NCBI GenBank assembly: GCA_016191525.1
Contig: JACPOK010000019.1
Coordinates: 310,001-374,000 of the forward strand
Direction of reading: 5' to 3'
From: Burkholderiales bacterium
GTDB taxonomy: Bacteria > Pseudomonadota > Gammaproteobacteria > Burkholderiales > Burkholderiaceae_C
Length of the DNA stretch: 64,000 bases
Part shown: positions 26,677 through 35,960 of the stretch, one piece after another
Numbering within the stretch: position 1 is the stretch's first letter
How the letters are laid out: each line of letters opens with the position of its first letter
Translations under genes and position numbers: made by a program
Notes under the pieces: generated by a model
Seen by the model: only the letters and a program-made list of their open reading frames with translations
The model's database searches: none
What the model was told of the DNA's origin: nothing

Positions 26677-28068
26677 ATGGCCTTCAGCGCCAGGGGCATC
26701 ACGTCGGGGCTGCGCACCCGGCTGCTTTTCATGCTGATCGCGCCGCTGATCCTGCTGGCGCTGCTTAATGCGTGGTTCGACTACCGCTCGGCGGACAACG
26801 TGGCCATCCAGCAGGACCAGCGGCTGGCCGCCCTGGTGCCGCTGCTGGCCGACTCGGTGATCGGCGAAGGCGTGCGCCGCACCGACCCGCCAGTGCTGCT
26901 GCTGGCCCCGGCAGTGGAGGAATTCCTGAAAGAGCGGCCGGGTTACGCCGCCTTCGCCCTGGTCGATGCCGATGGCAAGGTCCTAAGTGGCGAACGCTGG
27001 CTGGACGGCGTGCCTCCGACGCAGGAGCCGCAGTTCCACAGCGAGGAAAATTCCGGCGTCACCTGGCGCATCGTGAGCCAGCGCCAGCAGACGGTGCTGG
27101 GCGAGGTGGTGGTCACCGTGGCCGATGGGTCCGACCCCCGCCAGCAATGGGCACGTTCCATCCTGCTCAAAGTGCTGCTGCCCAACCTGGTGCTGGTGGC
27201 CGCCGCTGCGTTCTCGGTGAGCTGGGCCGTGGAGCGCGCGCTCAAGCCCCTGCTTGACCTGAAGGAGGCGGTGGAGGGGCGGTCGCCCCGCGACCTGGAC
27301 GCCATCGACGCACAAGCTTCGCCCGAGGAGGTGCGGCCGCTGGTGCAGTCGCTCAACCGGCTGTTCAGCCTGGTCAATGCGCAGGCCGAGAGCCAGCGCC
27401 GCTTCGTCGCGGACGCGGCCCACCAGCTGCGCACGCCGCTGGCCGGCCTGCAGGCCCAGGTCGAGGCCTGGGCCCAGGCCGCCAATGCATCGCCTTCGGA
27501 CGGCACCATCCGCCTGCCGACGGAGCAGGTCAACAAGCTGCGCAGCGCCACCCGCCGCACCTCGCAGCTGGCCAACCAGCTGCTGGCACTTTCGCGCGCC
27601 GACGCCACCATGCAGGCCCAGCCGATGCAGCTGGTGGAGCTGAAAGCACTTTGCGAAGACCTGCTGGAGACTCACCTGGACGCGGCGACCGCCAAGCAGA
27701 TCGATCTCGGGCTGGACACACTGCCCGCCACCGTGCTGGGGCACGAGTGGCTGCTGCGTGAGTTGCTGGGCAACCTGGTGGACAACGCCGTCAAGTACAC
27801 GCCGCAGGGCGGCACTGTCACCATCCACTGCGGTCGGCGCGGCGGCAACGCCTTCCTTGAAGTGGAGGACGACGGGCCCGGCGTGCCGCCAGCGGTGCTG
27901 CCGCACATCCTGGAGCGCTTCTACCGCGTGCAGGGCACGCAGGGCGAAGGAAACGGCCTGGGCCTGGCGATCGCGCAGGAGATTGCGCGCGTCCATCACA
28001 GCCAGCTGCAACTGCAGCCCGGCGCGCACGGCCGGGGCCTGAAGATCACGCTGGTCTTGCCGGGGTAA
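26677..28068 (+). CDS. Sensor histidine kinase (QseC/TctE-like)
   Basis: The 463-residue inner-membrane kinase has an N-terminal membrane segment (about 13-30), a periplasmic sensor domain (about 31-150) and a second membrane segment near 165-185. HAMP follows, then the H-box AAHQLRTPLAG with H249. The ATP-binding domain has NLVDNAVKYTPQGG and VEDDGPGVPP. It forms a pair with the adjacent response regulator. The layout fits the TctE/QseC group; the ligand is not evident. Confidence 0.92.
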   Translation: MAFSARGITSGLRTRLLFMLIAPLILLALLNAWFDYRSADNVAIQQDQRLAALVPLLADSVIGEGVRRTDPPVLLLAPAVEEFLKERPGYAAFALVDADGKVLSGERWLDGVPPTQEPQFHSEENSGVTWRIVSQRQQTVLGEVVVTVADGSDPRQQWARSILLKVLLPNLVLVAAAAFSVSWAVERALKPLLDLKEAVEGRSPRDLDAIDAQASPEEVRPLVQSLNRLFSLVNAQAESQRRFVADAAHQLRTPLAGLQAQVEAWAQAANASPSDGTIRLPTEQVNKLRSATRRTSQLANQLLALSRADATMQAQPMQLVELKALCEDLLETHLDAATAKQIDLGLDTLPATVLGHEWLLRELLGNLVDNAVKYTPQGGTVTIHCGRRGGNAFLEVEDDGPGVPPAVLPHILERFYRVQGTQGEGNGLGLAIAQEIARVHHSQLQLQPGAHGRGLKITLVLPG

Positions 28069-28163
28069 GCGCGCACTCGGGCGGCGGCCCGCGCACTCTG
28101 GGCCCCCGGGAAAGCCCTTTGCCCGGCTGTGCGAGAATCATTTCAATACATTTTCTTCAAGCC

Positions 28164-28805
28164 ATGTCCGACGCCGAGCTCAGCACCCCTGAATCCCAAC
28201 CCGCCGCGGAAGCTGCGGTGCCGGCCCGCAAGCGCCCCAAGCCCGGCGAGCGGCGTGTGCAGATCCTGCAGGCGCTGGCCACCATGCTCGAGCAGCCCGG
28301 CGCGGAACGCATCACCACCGCCGCGCTTGCCGCCCGGCTGGAAGTCAGCGAAGCGGCGCTGTACCGCCACTTCGCCAGCAAGGCCCAGATGTTCGAGGGG
28401 CTGATCGAATTCATTGAGCAAAGTGTCTTCACCCTGGTCAACCAGATCACCGAGCGCGAGGCCGTGGGCTCGGTGCAGGCTGCCAAGGTGGTGGCCATGC
28501 TGCTGCAATTCGCTGAAAAGAACCCCGGCATGACCCGCGTGATGGTGGGCGATGCGCTGGTGTTCGAGAACGAGCGCCTGCAGCAGCGCATGAACCAGTT
28601 CTTCGACAAGATCGAGTCGACGCTGAAGCAAAGCCTGCGCAGCGCGGCGGAAGGCGATGCCTCGGCCACGCCCAGCGTGGATGCCCAGGTGCGCGCTTCG
28701 ATGCTCACCGCCTTCGCGGTGGGGCGGCTGCAGCGATTCGCCCGTTCGGGCTTCAAGCGCGCGCCATCGGAACATCTCGAAGCCAGCCTCGGCCACATGA
28801 TCTGA
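28164..28805 (+). CDS. slmA: Nucleoid occlusion factor SlmA (TetR-fold)
   Basis: The 213-residue protein has a Pro/Ala-rich start. A TetR-type helix-turn-helix (GERRVQILQALATMLEQ, then ITTAALAARLEVSEAALYRHF) is followed by FASKAQMFEGLIEFIEQSVF and a C-terminal half typical of SlmA, which binds DNA and FtsZ to block septum formation over the nucleoid. The ATG at 28164 is the natural start. Its TGA is followed directly by the ATG of the phosphoesterase gene at 28806. Confidence 0.9.
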   Translation: MSDAELSTPESQPAAEAAVPARKRPKPGERRVQILQALATMLEQPGAERITTAALAARLEVSEAALYRHFASKAQMFEGLIEFIEQSVFTLVNQITEREAVGSVQAAKVVAMLLQFAEKNPGMTRVMVGDALVFENERLQQRMNQFFDKIESTLKQSLRSAAEGDASATPSVDAQVRASMLTAFAVGRLQRFARSGFKRAPSEHLEASLGHMI

Positions 28806-29492
28806 ATGTTGAAGACCGAGCTGGCGGGGCAGGAAGTCGCCCTGCATGCCAGCGGCGCCATCCTGCTGCCCGCGCTGCAAACCCTGCTGGTCGCCGATGC
28901 CCACTTCGGCAAGGCCGTGAGCTTTCGCAAACTGGGTGTGCCCGTGCCGCGCGGCACCACCACTGAAACGCTGGAACAACTCTCCGCGCTGGTGGCCGAA
29001 ACCGGCGCCCGCTCCATCGTTTTCCTGGGCGACTTCCTGCATTCGGCCCGCTCGCACGCGGCCGGCACACTGGGCGCGCTCGCGCGTTGGCGCGGCGAGC
29101 ATGCGGGGCTGGACCTGACCCTGGTGCGCGGCAACCACGACGAACGCGCGGGCGACCCGCCCGCAAGCCTGGGCATCCAGGTCGTGGACGAGCCGTTGGC
29201 CTGCGGGCCGTTCGCGCTGTGCCACCACCCCCGGCCGGTCGCGGGCGCCTATGTGCTGGCGGGCCACTGGCACCCGTGCATCAGCGTGAAGGGCCGCGCT
29301 TTCGAGCGGCTGCGCCTGCCGTGCTTCTGGTTCGGTGACGACAGCGGTGCGTTGCCTCAGCACGCCGTGGGCGTGCTACCGGCTTTCGGCGCATTTACCG
29401 GCATGCACCGGATCGAGCCGCGCGCGGGCGATCGAATTTACCCAGTGGCGGGCGATGTGGTGCGCGAAATTCCGGCGCTGCCGGTGGCCTAG
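28806..29492 (+). CDS. PdeM-like metallophosphoesterase (ligase-associated DNA damage response type)
   Basis: The 228-residue calcineurin-like phosphoesterase has metal motifs DAHFGK, GDFLHS, GNHDER and GHWHP in order. The wording and length fit PdeM, described as a ligase-associated DNA repair endonuclease. The partner genes usually seen with pdeM (ligase, exonuclease, helicase) are absent here, so its function in this strain is open. Its stop codon overlaps that of the convergent gene at 29489. Confidence 0.8.
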   Translation: MLKTELAGQEVALHASGAILLPALQTLLVADAHFGKAVSFRKLGVPVPRGTTTETLEQLSALVAETGARSIVFLGDFLHSARSHAAGTLGALARWRGEHAGLDLTLVRGNHDERAGDPPASLGIQVVDEPLACGPFALCHHPRPVAGAYVLAGHWHPCISVKGRAFERLRLPCFWFGDDSGALPQHAVGVLPAFGAFTGMHRIEPRAGDRIYPVAGDVVREIPALPVA

Positions 29493-30547
29493 GCCACAGC
29501 GGCGCCAACCTTCGCGCCCGCAGCCACGACTTCAGCCCAGGTGGTTTCGTCGATGACGATGCCGTCGCGCTCGCGCCGGATGCGGGCCTCGCGTTCCGGC
29601 TCACCGGCGATTCGAACACGCTCGTGCCCGGCACCGGGGGGGCTTTGCTTGAGCCAGTCGATGAAGGCCAGCGACTCCTGCTCAAAACTGGTTTGCGTGC
29701 CCAGCTTGCGCGGATCCACCAACACGGTGAACATGCCATTGATCACAGCGCGGGCACTGTCCGCGGGCCGGTGCCAGGTGCCGCTGCCGGTGAGCGCGCC
29801 ACCCAGCAGCTCGCAGGCCACCGCCATGCCGTAGCCCTTGTGCTCGCCAAACGCCATCAGCGCGCCGTACAGGCCATCGGCCTGCGGCACGACGACGACG
29901 CCGGGGTCATTGGTCGGGCGCCCCTGTGCGTCGATGAGGTAGCCGTCATCGACGCGGCGGCCCTCGTTGTGGGCCACCCGCATCTTGCCCTGTGCCACGC
30001 GGCTGGTGGCGAAATCGAGCACGAAAGGCTCGCGGTCTTTCAGCGGGATCCCGATGCAGCAGGGATTGGTGCCGTAGCGCCCATCGCCACCGCCGAACGG
30101 TGCCACGACGGGCCGCGACTGCACGTTCACGAAATGAATGGAGACCAGGCCCTGCGCCACCGCCATCTCGGCGAAGTGGCCGATGCGGCCCAGGTGGTGC
30201 GCATTGGCCAGCGCCAGGATGCAGCTGCCCATTTCCAACGCGCGCGCCATGCCCAGTTGCATGGCCTGTTCGCCCACGATCTGGCCGTAGCCGCGCTGGC
30301 CGTCCAGCGTGAGCATGCTGCCGATGTCGGCGCGCACCCTGGCGCGCGCATTGGGCTTGAGGCCGCCTTCGAGCACCGCATCCACATAGCGCGGCACCAT
30401 GCCCACGCCATGCGAGTCATGGCCGCTCAGGTTGGCCAGGACCAGGTTGGCGGCCACTGCGTCCGCCTCGGCCCGCGCACTGCCGGCTGCTACCAAAATC
30501 GTAGCTACCGCCGCACGCAGGGCGCCCGCTTCCAGTGTTTTATTCAT
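29489..30547 (-). CDS. Ldh-family (malate/L-lactate type) NAD(P)-dependent dehydrogenase
   Basis: The 352-residue protein has the family signature NLSGHDSHGVGMVPRYVD with the catalytic His, then GYGQIVGEQAM and ALANAHHLGRIGHFAEMA. The PF02615 family includes malate, lactate, ureidoglycolate and 2-oxo-acid or imine reductases. It is transcribed behind the UxaA-type dehydratase gene and in front of no other gene, so a role in oxidising or reducing a sugar-acid intermediate is likely. The first 20 codons overlap a copy of the short interspersed repeat (30487-30547). Confidence 0.85.
   Translation of the reverse strand: MNKTLEAGALRAAVATILVAAGSARAEADAVAANLVLANLSGHDSHGVGMVPRYVDAVLEGGLKPNARARVRADIGSMLTLDGQRGYGQIVGEQAMQLGMARALEMGSCILALANAHHLGRIGHFAEMAVAQGLVSIHFVNVQSRPVVAPFGGGDGRYGTNPCCIGIPLKDREPFVLDFATSRVAQGKMRVAHNEGRRVDDGYLIDAQGRPTNDPGVVVVPQADGLYGALMAFGEHKGYGMAVACELLGGALTGSGTWHRPADSARAVINGMFTVLVDPRKLGTQTSFEQESLAFIDWLKQSPPGAGHERVRIAGEPEREARIRRERDGIVIDETTWAEVVAAGAKVGAAVA
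30487..30547 (+). repeat. Short interspersed repeat, copy B (N-terminus of the Ldh-family gene)
   Basis: The element reads GCTGCTACCAAAATCGTAGC then CGCACGCAGGGCG and TTTTATTCAT. It has the GCTAC...GTAGC dyad, an ACGC...GGCG middle and an A/T-rich end like the other copies. It encodes the N-terminal residues of the gene at 29489-30547 in antisense orientation. Confidence 0.55.
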
Positions 30548-30564
30548 CAGTTCACACCCTGCGG

Positions 30565-32091
30565 CTACATCACCGCACCAACCTGCCAGGGCACGAACTC
30601 GTTCTGCCCGTAGCCGTGCTTCTCGCTTTTGGACAACTCGCCGGAAGCCGTGGCCAGCACCAGCTCGAAGATGCGCTGGCCCATCTCCTGCACGGAGGCC
30701 TGGCCGTCGATGATTTCGCCGCAGTTGATGTCCATGTCTTCCTCCTGCTTCTTCCACAGCGCACTGTTGGTGGCTAGCTTGAGTGAAGGCGAAGGCGCGC
30801 AGCCGTACGCGGAGCCGCGGCCGGTGGTGAAGCAGATCATGTTGGCGCCGCCCGCGACCTGGCCGGTGGCGCTGACCGGGTCGTAGCCCGGCGTGTCCAT
30901 GTAGACAAAGCCGTGTTCCGTCACCGGCTCGGCGTATTCGTAGACCGCCTCCAGGTTGCTGGTGCCGCCCTTGGCCACCGCGCCCAGCGATTTCTCCAGG
31001 ATGGTGGTGAGGCCGCCGGCCTTGTTGCCCGGGGAGGGGTTGTTGTTCATCTCGCCCTCGTTCACCTCGGTGTAGTGCTCCCACCACTTGATGCGCGAGA
31101 TCAGCTTTTCGCCGACTTCACGCTTCACGGCGCGGCGCGTCAGCAGGTGCTCGGCCCCGTAGATCTCCGGCGTCTCCGACAGGATGGCCGTGCCGCCATG
31201 CGCCACCAGCAGGTCCACCGCCGCGCCCAGTGCCGGATTGGCGCTGATGCCGGAGTAGCCGTCCGAGCCGCCGCATTGCAGGCCGATCGTGATGTGGGCG
31301 GCGCTGCAGGGCTCGCGCTTCACATCGTTGGCGCGGGGCAGCATTTCCTTGATGAGCGCTATGCCCTTTTCAACGGTCTTGCGCGTGCCGCCCGTGTCCT
31401 GGATGTTGAACACCTTGAGCGTGTCGCCTTCGCGCAGGCTGCTGTGCGCCAGCCAGGCATTGATCTGGTTGGCCTCGCAGCCCAGGCCCACCACCAGCAC
31501 CCCCCAAAAGTTGGCATGCGTGGCGTAGCCGGCCAGCGTGCGCTCCAGGATCTGCATGCCCATGCCTTCAGTGTCCATGCCGCAGCCGGTGCCGTGGGTC
31601 AGCGCCACCACGCCGTCCACCATCGGGAAATCCCTCAGCGCGGCGGGATTGGTGGTGCGCGAAAAATGGTCGGCGATCGCGCGCGCGGCGGTGGCCGAGC
31701 AGTTCACGCTGGACAGGATGCCGATGTAGTTGCGCGTGGCCACGCGGCCGTCGGCCCGCTTGATGCCCATGAAGGTGGCTTCGCGCTTGGGCGGCTGCGC
31801 CTTCACGTCCGCGCCGAAGGCGTAGTCCCGCGCAAAGTCGCCCTTGTTTTCGCCCATGTCCAGGTTGTGCGTATGCACGTGCTCGCCGGCAGCGATCGGC
31901 TTGCTCGCGAAGCAGATGATCTGGTTGTACCTGCGAACGGGCTCGCCCTGCGCGATGGGGCGCGTGGCGACCTTGTGGCCGGGCGGGATCAGCCCCTTGA
32001 TCGTCACGTTTTCGGCCTGCGTGCCGCCCACGAGCTGGCTGCGCGCGATCAATACATCATCGGCGGGGTGGAGGCGAATAAACGGCGTCAT
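30565..32091 (-). CDS. UxaA-family altronate/galactarate-type dehydratase
   Basis: The 508 residues comprise an N-terminal SAF-type domain (about 1-95) with VTIKGLIPPGHKVA and a large C-terminal catalytic domain with NYIGILSSVNCS, THGTGCGM, GLGCEANQI and QCGGSDGYSG. The cysteines are those expected of the iron-dependent UxaA/GarD family, which dehydrate sugar acids such as D-altronate or D-galactarate to 2-keto-3-deoxy acids. It lies just upstream of the Ldh-type gene and downstream of the TRAP transporter genes, in the same transcription direction. The exact sugar acid is not known. Confidence 0.88.
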   Translation of the reverse strand: MTPFIRLHPADDVLIARSQLVGGTQAENVTIKGLIPPGHKVATRPIAQGEPVRRYNQIICFASKPIAAGEHVHTHNLDMGENKGDFARDYAFGADVKAQPPKREATFMGIKRADGRVATRNYIGILSSVNCSATAARAIADHFSRTTNPAALRDFPMVDGVVALTHGTGCGMDTEGMGMQILERTLAGYATHANFWGVLVVGLGCEANQINAWLAHSSLREGDTLKVFNIQDTGGTRKTVEKGIALIKEMLPRANDVKREPCSAAHITIGLQCGGSDGYSGISANPALGAAVDLLVAHGGTAILSETPEIYGAEHLLTRRAVKREVGEKLISRIKWWEHYTEVNEGEMNNNPSPGNKAGGLTTILEKSLGAVAKGGTSNLEAVYEYAEPVTEHGFVYMDTPGYDPVSATGQVAGGANMICFTTGRGSAYGCAPSPSLKLATNSALWKKQEEDMDINCGEIIDGQASVQEMGQRIFELVLATASGELSKSEKHGYGQNEFVPWQVGAVM

Positions 32092-32107
32092 TGTCGGATT
32101 TTGGTTT

Positions 32108-33502
32108 TCAGAAGAACATCTTCGGCAGCCAGAGTACCAGCGCCGGGAAGTACGTGATGATCACAAGCGAGCCCAGCAGCGGCACCAGCCAGGGCAGGAT
32201 GGCGATGGTGGTGCGTTCCACCGAGAGCTTGGCCACCCGCGCCAGAACGAACAGCACCATGCCCATCGGCGGATGCAGCAGCCCGATCATCAGGTTGAGC
32301 ACCATCACCAGGCCGAAATGGATCAGGTCGATGCCCAGCGCCTGGCAGATCGGCACCAGGATCGGCACCAGGATCGTGATGGCGGCTGTGGGTTCCAGGA
32401 AGCAGCCCACAAACAGCATCAGCAGGTTGGCCAGCAGCAGGAAGACCCAGGGCTCCTTGGTAAAGGCCAGCACCCACGACGAGATCGCGGCGGTGACGCC
32501 GGTGGCAGTGAGCATCCAGCCGAAGATACTGGCCGCGGCAACGATGAACAGCACGGTGGCGGTCGTCTCCACCGTATCCAGGCAGACCTTGACGAACATC
32601 TTCCAGGTGAGGGTCTTGTACCAGGCCAGGCCCAGCACCATGGCCCACACGCAGGCGGCGATGGCGCCTTCGGTCGGCGTGAACAGCCCGGTGGTCATGC
32701 CGCCGATCAGCAGCACAGGCGTCATGATGGGCAGTACCGCCTGGAATTTGAAGATCTTGTCGGCGCCGAACAGCACGGCCAGTGCGGCGAAGACGGTGGC
32801 CTGGGCCGGCAGGCCCGCCTTTTCCACCAGCAGCCAGATGGCCAGCGGCCAGGCGATGACCACGGCCGTCTCCATCAGCGCCTTCATGAGGCGGCCCCAG
32901 TCGAACTTGACGTCGGCGCCCCAGCCGTTCTTGTGGGCGTAGTAGGCCACCGTGAGCATCATCAGGATGGCCATCAGCGCGCCGGGCAGGATGCCGGCCA
33001 GGAACAGGGCGCCCACGCTCACGTTGGCCATCATCCCGTAGATCACGAAAGGCAGGCTGGGCGGAATGATCGGGCCCAGCGTAGCGGATGCGGCTGTGAC
33101 ACCCACGGCGAACTCGGTGCTGTAGCCGTGGTCCTTCATGGCCTTGATTTCAATCGTGCCCAGGCCCGCCGCGTCGGCGATCGCCGTGCCGCTCATGCCC
33201 GCGAAGATCACCGAGCCCAGCACGTTCACGTGCCCCAGGCCGCCCTTGAGCCAGCCCACCAGCGCCAGCGCGAAGTTGTAGATGCGGTTGGTGATGCCCG
33301 CGTTGTTCATCAGGTTGCCGGCCAGGATGAAGAAGGGCACGGCCAGCAGCGGGAAGCTGTCAATGCCGCTGACCATGCGGTGGATCACCACGAACGGCGG
33401 CGTGGTCTGCGCCCACAGCAGGTAGATGAGCGACGAGCCCGCCATGGCGATGGCCACGGGCAGGCCGCCGGCCATCAGGAACAGGAAAACGATCTTGAGC
33501 AT
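32108..33502 (-). CDS. TRAP transporter large permease subunit (DctM)
   Basis: The 464-residue membrane protein has about 12 hydrophobic segments and DctM features: IDSFPLLAVPFFILAGNLMN near the N-terminus, FAGMSGTAIADAAGLG, GPIIPPSLPFVIYG and ITILVPILVPICQALGID. The start at 33502 (MLKIVFLFLMAGG) is the normal DctM N-terminus. It moves a carboxylate such as a sugar acid across the inner membrane with sodium, together with the two genes upstream. Confidence 0.93.
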   Translation of the reverse strand: MLKIVFLFLMAGGLPVAIAMAGSSLIYLLWAQTTPPFVVIHRMVSGIDSFPLLAVPFFILAGNLMNNAGITNRIYNFALALVGWLKGGLGHVNVLGSVIFAGMSGTAIADAAGLGTIEIKAMKDHGYSTEFAVGVTAASATLGPIIPPSLPFVIYGMMANVSVGALFLAGILPGALMAILMMLTVAYYAHKNGWGADVKFDWGRLMKALMETAVVIAWPLAIWLLVEKAGLPAQATVFAALAVLFGADKIFKFQAVLPIMTPVLLIGGMTTGLFTPTEGAIAACVWAMVLGLAWYKTLTWKMFVKVCLDTVETTATVLFIVAAASIFGWMLTATGVTAAISSWVLAFTKEPWVFLLLANLLMLFVGCFLEPTAAITILVPILVPICQALGIDLIHFGLVMVLNLMIGLLHPPMGMVLFVLARVAKLSVERTTIAILPWLVPLLGSLVIITYFPALVLWLPKMFF

Positions 33503-33524
33503 GTTGTTCTTCTCTTGCGGGGCT

Positions 33525-34100
33525 TCAGGCCCGGTCTTCCATGGAGGTTTCGGGGCGTTCCAGCACCGTGAAGCCGCGCCGCATGTGCACCCGCATGACC
33601 CAGATCGAGCGCAGGAACATCGCCGCGAAACCCAGCGCGCAAACGCCATAGACCAGGTTCATGGGCAGGTCCACGATGGTCATGCGTGCGTTGCCCAGCT
33701 TGAGCATCATCTGTATCGTCAGGCCCACGGCCGCGCCGAAGAAGGCGATGCGAAGCACGTCGACCAGCCGCGCCAGCAGGCGCGCGAGCGCCACCGGCAT
33801 GTGGCGGTAGAAGAAGTCCACCTGGATGTGGTTGTTCTTGGCCACGCCGATCGCCGCGCCGGTGAAGACGGTGGCGATCAGCAAGTAGCGGGCGATCTCC
33901 TCGGTCCATGCGGCCGAATCGTTCATCACGTAGCGCGTGAAGAACTGGTAGAAAACGGTGAGCCCCAGGACCCAGAAGAAGCCCAGGGCCACCCAGGCCT
34001 CGATGGTGGTTGCGGAGAGGTCCACCGCTTCGTCCTGCGCGTGGAACTCGCCGTCATCCCCCATCACCTTGGGGCCGTCGAAAATATCGGCCGAACTCAT
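33525..34100 (-). CDS. TRAP transporter small permease subunit (DctQ)
   Basis: The 191-residue protein has four membrane segments after a hydrophilic N-terminus, and a DctQ-type segment RYVMNDSAAWTEEIARYLLI. A four-segment subunit of this size is the usual partner of DctM. Its ATG overlaps the stop codon of the DctP gene by one base. Confidence 0.88.
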   Translation of the reverse strand: MSSADIFDGPKVMGDDGEFHAQDEAVDLSATTIEAWVALGFFWVLGLTVFYQFFTRYVMNDSAAWTEEIARYLLIATVFTGAAIGVAKNNHIQVDFFYRHMPVALARLLARLVDVLRIAFFGAAVGLTIQMMLKLGNARMTIVDLPMNLVYGVCALGFAAMFLRSIWVMRVHMRRGFTVLERPETSMEDRA

Positions 34101-35086
34101 TACTTGATCGCCAGGATCTTGTCGTAGTCGGCCTGGCGGTAGCCCTGGTCGGCCGGCTTGGTGGCCTTGAGCACGGCGTCGCGGAATGCGCCCTTGTCGA
34201 CGGCGATGACGTTGTTGCCCTTCTTCTTGAACTCGTCGACCAGGCGGATCTCCGACGCGATGATTTCGCGGCCGGTCTTGTCAGCGGCCTCGGACATCAC
34301 CTCGGTGAATATCTTCTTGTCGGCATCCGACAGCTTGGACCACAGCTGCCCCGACGTCACCGTCAGCAGCGAATCGACGATGTGGCCGGTCAGCGAGATG
34401 TTCTTCTGCACTTCATAGAACTTCTTGGCCTCGATGGTGGGCAGCGGATTCTCCTGGGCTTCCACGGTGCCGTTCTGCAGCGCCAGGTACACCTCGGCGA
34501 AGGCGATGGGCGTCGGGTTGGCGCCCAGCGCCTTGGGGAAGGCCAGGTAAGCCGGCGCATCGGGCACGCGGATTTTCAGTCCCTTCATGTCTTCCGGCTT
34601 GGTGATCGGGCGGCTGGAGGTGACGTGGCGGGCGCCGTAGTAGTTCAGCGCCACGATGTGGTTGCCGCTGGCCTTGTCGTAGCCGCCCGCCAGTTCGCGG
34701 AACACATCGCTTTGCGCGTACTTCAGCTGGTGCTCGGCGTCGCGGAAGATGAAGGGGAAGTAGGAAATCGCCAGTGGCTTGTAGCTGTTGGCCGCGAAGC
34801 TGGCGCCGGTGAGGATGATGTCCACCGTGCCCAGGGTCAGGCCCTGGTTGATGTCCGATTCCTTGCCCAGCGTGGAGGCGGGAAACACCTGCACCTCGTA
34901 GCGGCCGTTGGTGCGCTTCTTGATCTCCTCGCCGGCCCAGACCGACCACTTGTGGAAGGGCTCCGACGTTTCATACACGTGGGCCCACTTGAGCTTGGTC
35001 TGTGCCTGGGCCAGGCCGCTGGTGCCGAGCATGCCGGCCACGAGGGCGCAGGCGGCGGCGAGTTTGAACGCGTTTCTTTTTTGCAT
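34100..35086 (-). CDS. TRAP transporter periplasmic solute-binding protein (DctP)
   Basis: The 328-residue protein has a Sec signal peptide (FKLAAACALVAGMLGTSGLA, cleaved near AQAQT). A DctP fold follows with LKWAHVYETSEPFHKWSVWA, VFPASTLGKESDINQGLTLG and an Arg-containing carboxylate-binding region. It captures the acid substrate outside the cytoplasm and delivers it to DctQM. It is the first gene of the importer, after the GntR regulator gene in the same direction. Confidence 0.92.
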   Translation of the reverse strand: MQKRNAFKLAAACALVAGMLGTSGLAQAQTKLKWAHVYETSEPFHKWSVWAGEEIKKRTNGRYEVQVFPASTLGKESDINQGLTLGTVDIILTGASFAANSYKPLAISYFPFIFRDAEHQLKYAQSDVFRELAGGYDKASGNHIVALNYYGARHVTSSRPITKPEDMKGLKIRVPDAPAYLAFPKALGANPTPIAFAEVYLALQNGTVEAQENPLPTIEAKKFYEVQKNISLTGHIVDSLLTVTSGQLWSKLSDADKKIFTEVMSEAADKTGREIIASEIRLVDEFKKKGNNVIAVDKGAFRDAVLKATKPADQGYRQADYDKILAIK

Positions 35087-35125
35087 GGTTGTGTCTCCTG
35101 GGGTTGTTGAGTTGCTGGCTTGGGG

Positions 35126-35836
35126 TCAGGAACTGTTGGCGCGGCGCCAGCTCGCGCTGAATCGGGAATGGGATTTGTCCATGTGCGCCTGCATCGCCGA
35201 ACGGGCGGCGTCGCCGTCCTTGGCGCGGATGGCTTCCAGCACGGCCTCGTGCTCGGTGATGGCCATGCGCCAGGAAGGCACGGTTTCAAAGTAGTCGCCC
35301 AGGCGCTCGAACAGCGGGCCGCGGCGTGCGTCCCAGAATGCCTGCACGGTTTCCAGCAGCACCACGTTGTCCGCGGCCTGCGCGATGGCGGTGTGGAAGG
35401 CGCGGTCGCCCGAAAGCGGCGCTATGCCGCGTTCGGTGTCTTCCCGCATCATGGAGATGGCGTCGCTGATGGCCTTCACGTGCTTTCGCTTGCCCTGTGT
35501 TGCCGCCAAAGCGGCGATCTCGCCTTCGACCACGCGCCGGGCGCGGATAAGCTCCAGCGGGCCCCATTCGGTGGGCGGGATCTTCACGTGGCCGTTGCCG
35601 GCGCCGCGGTTGAGCACGTACACGCCGGAGCCGGTGCGCACCTCCACCCAGCCTTCCACTTCCAGCGCGATCAGTGCCTCGCGCACCGAAGGGCGGCTCA
35701 CGCCCAGCTGCTTGGCCAGGTCGCGCTCGGCCGGCAGGCGGCTGCCCGTGCCGAATTCACCGCTGGTGATGAGCGCGCGCACCTGCTCGGCGATCTGCCG
35801 GTACAGGCGCTGGGGCTCGACGGTTTGCAGCGGCAT
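35126..35836 (-). CDS. FadR/FCD-type GntR-family transcriptional regulator
   Basis: The 236 residues comprise an N-terminal winged helix-turn-helix with RLPAERDLAKQLGVSRPSVREALIALEVEG (split as two helices), then a helical FCD ligand-binding domain. The chosen start at 35836 (MPLQTVEPQ) gives a normal N-terminus; a longer reading runs to 35890 and would overlap the operator. A TGGTAAGACCA palindrome (35879-35889), the type of site bound by this subfamily, lies in the divergent region, so it probably controls both the TRAP/dehydratase genes and the dehydrogenase genes. Confidence 0.9.
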   Translation of the reverse strand: MPLQTVEPQRLYRQIAEQVRALITSGEFGTGSRLPAERDLAKQLGVSRPSVREALIALEVEGWVEVRTGSGVYVLNRGAGNGHVKIPPTEWGPLELIRARRVVEGEIAALAATQGKRKHVKAISDAISMMREDTERGIAPLSGDRAFHTAIAQAADNVVLLETVQAFWDARRGPLFERLGDYFETVPSWRMAITEHEAVLEAIRAKDGDAARSAMQAHMDKSHSRFSASWRRANSS

Positions 35837-35878
35837 GGGGACGGGACGGGGGTTAAGGGTTAGCCAGAAGTGGCCAAG

Positions 35879-35889
35879 TGGTAAGACCA
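35879..35889. promoter_or_regulatory. Candidate GntR (FadR-type) operator
   Basis: TGGTAAGACCA is a TGGT-NNN-ACCA palindrome in the 124-base divergent region between the regulator gene and the SDR gene at 35961. FadR-subfamily regulators commonly bind TGGT(N)xACCA sites. Assignment to the neighbouring regulator is by position. Confidence 0.6.
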
Positions 35890-35960
35890 ATTAATATTGC
35901 GCAAGTCGCGGTCACTGGCATCCGGCAAAACCCGTAGCGGCACTGAATCTGGAGAAACAA

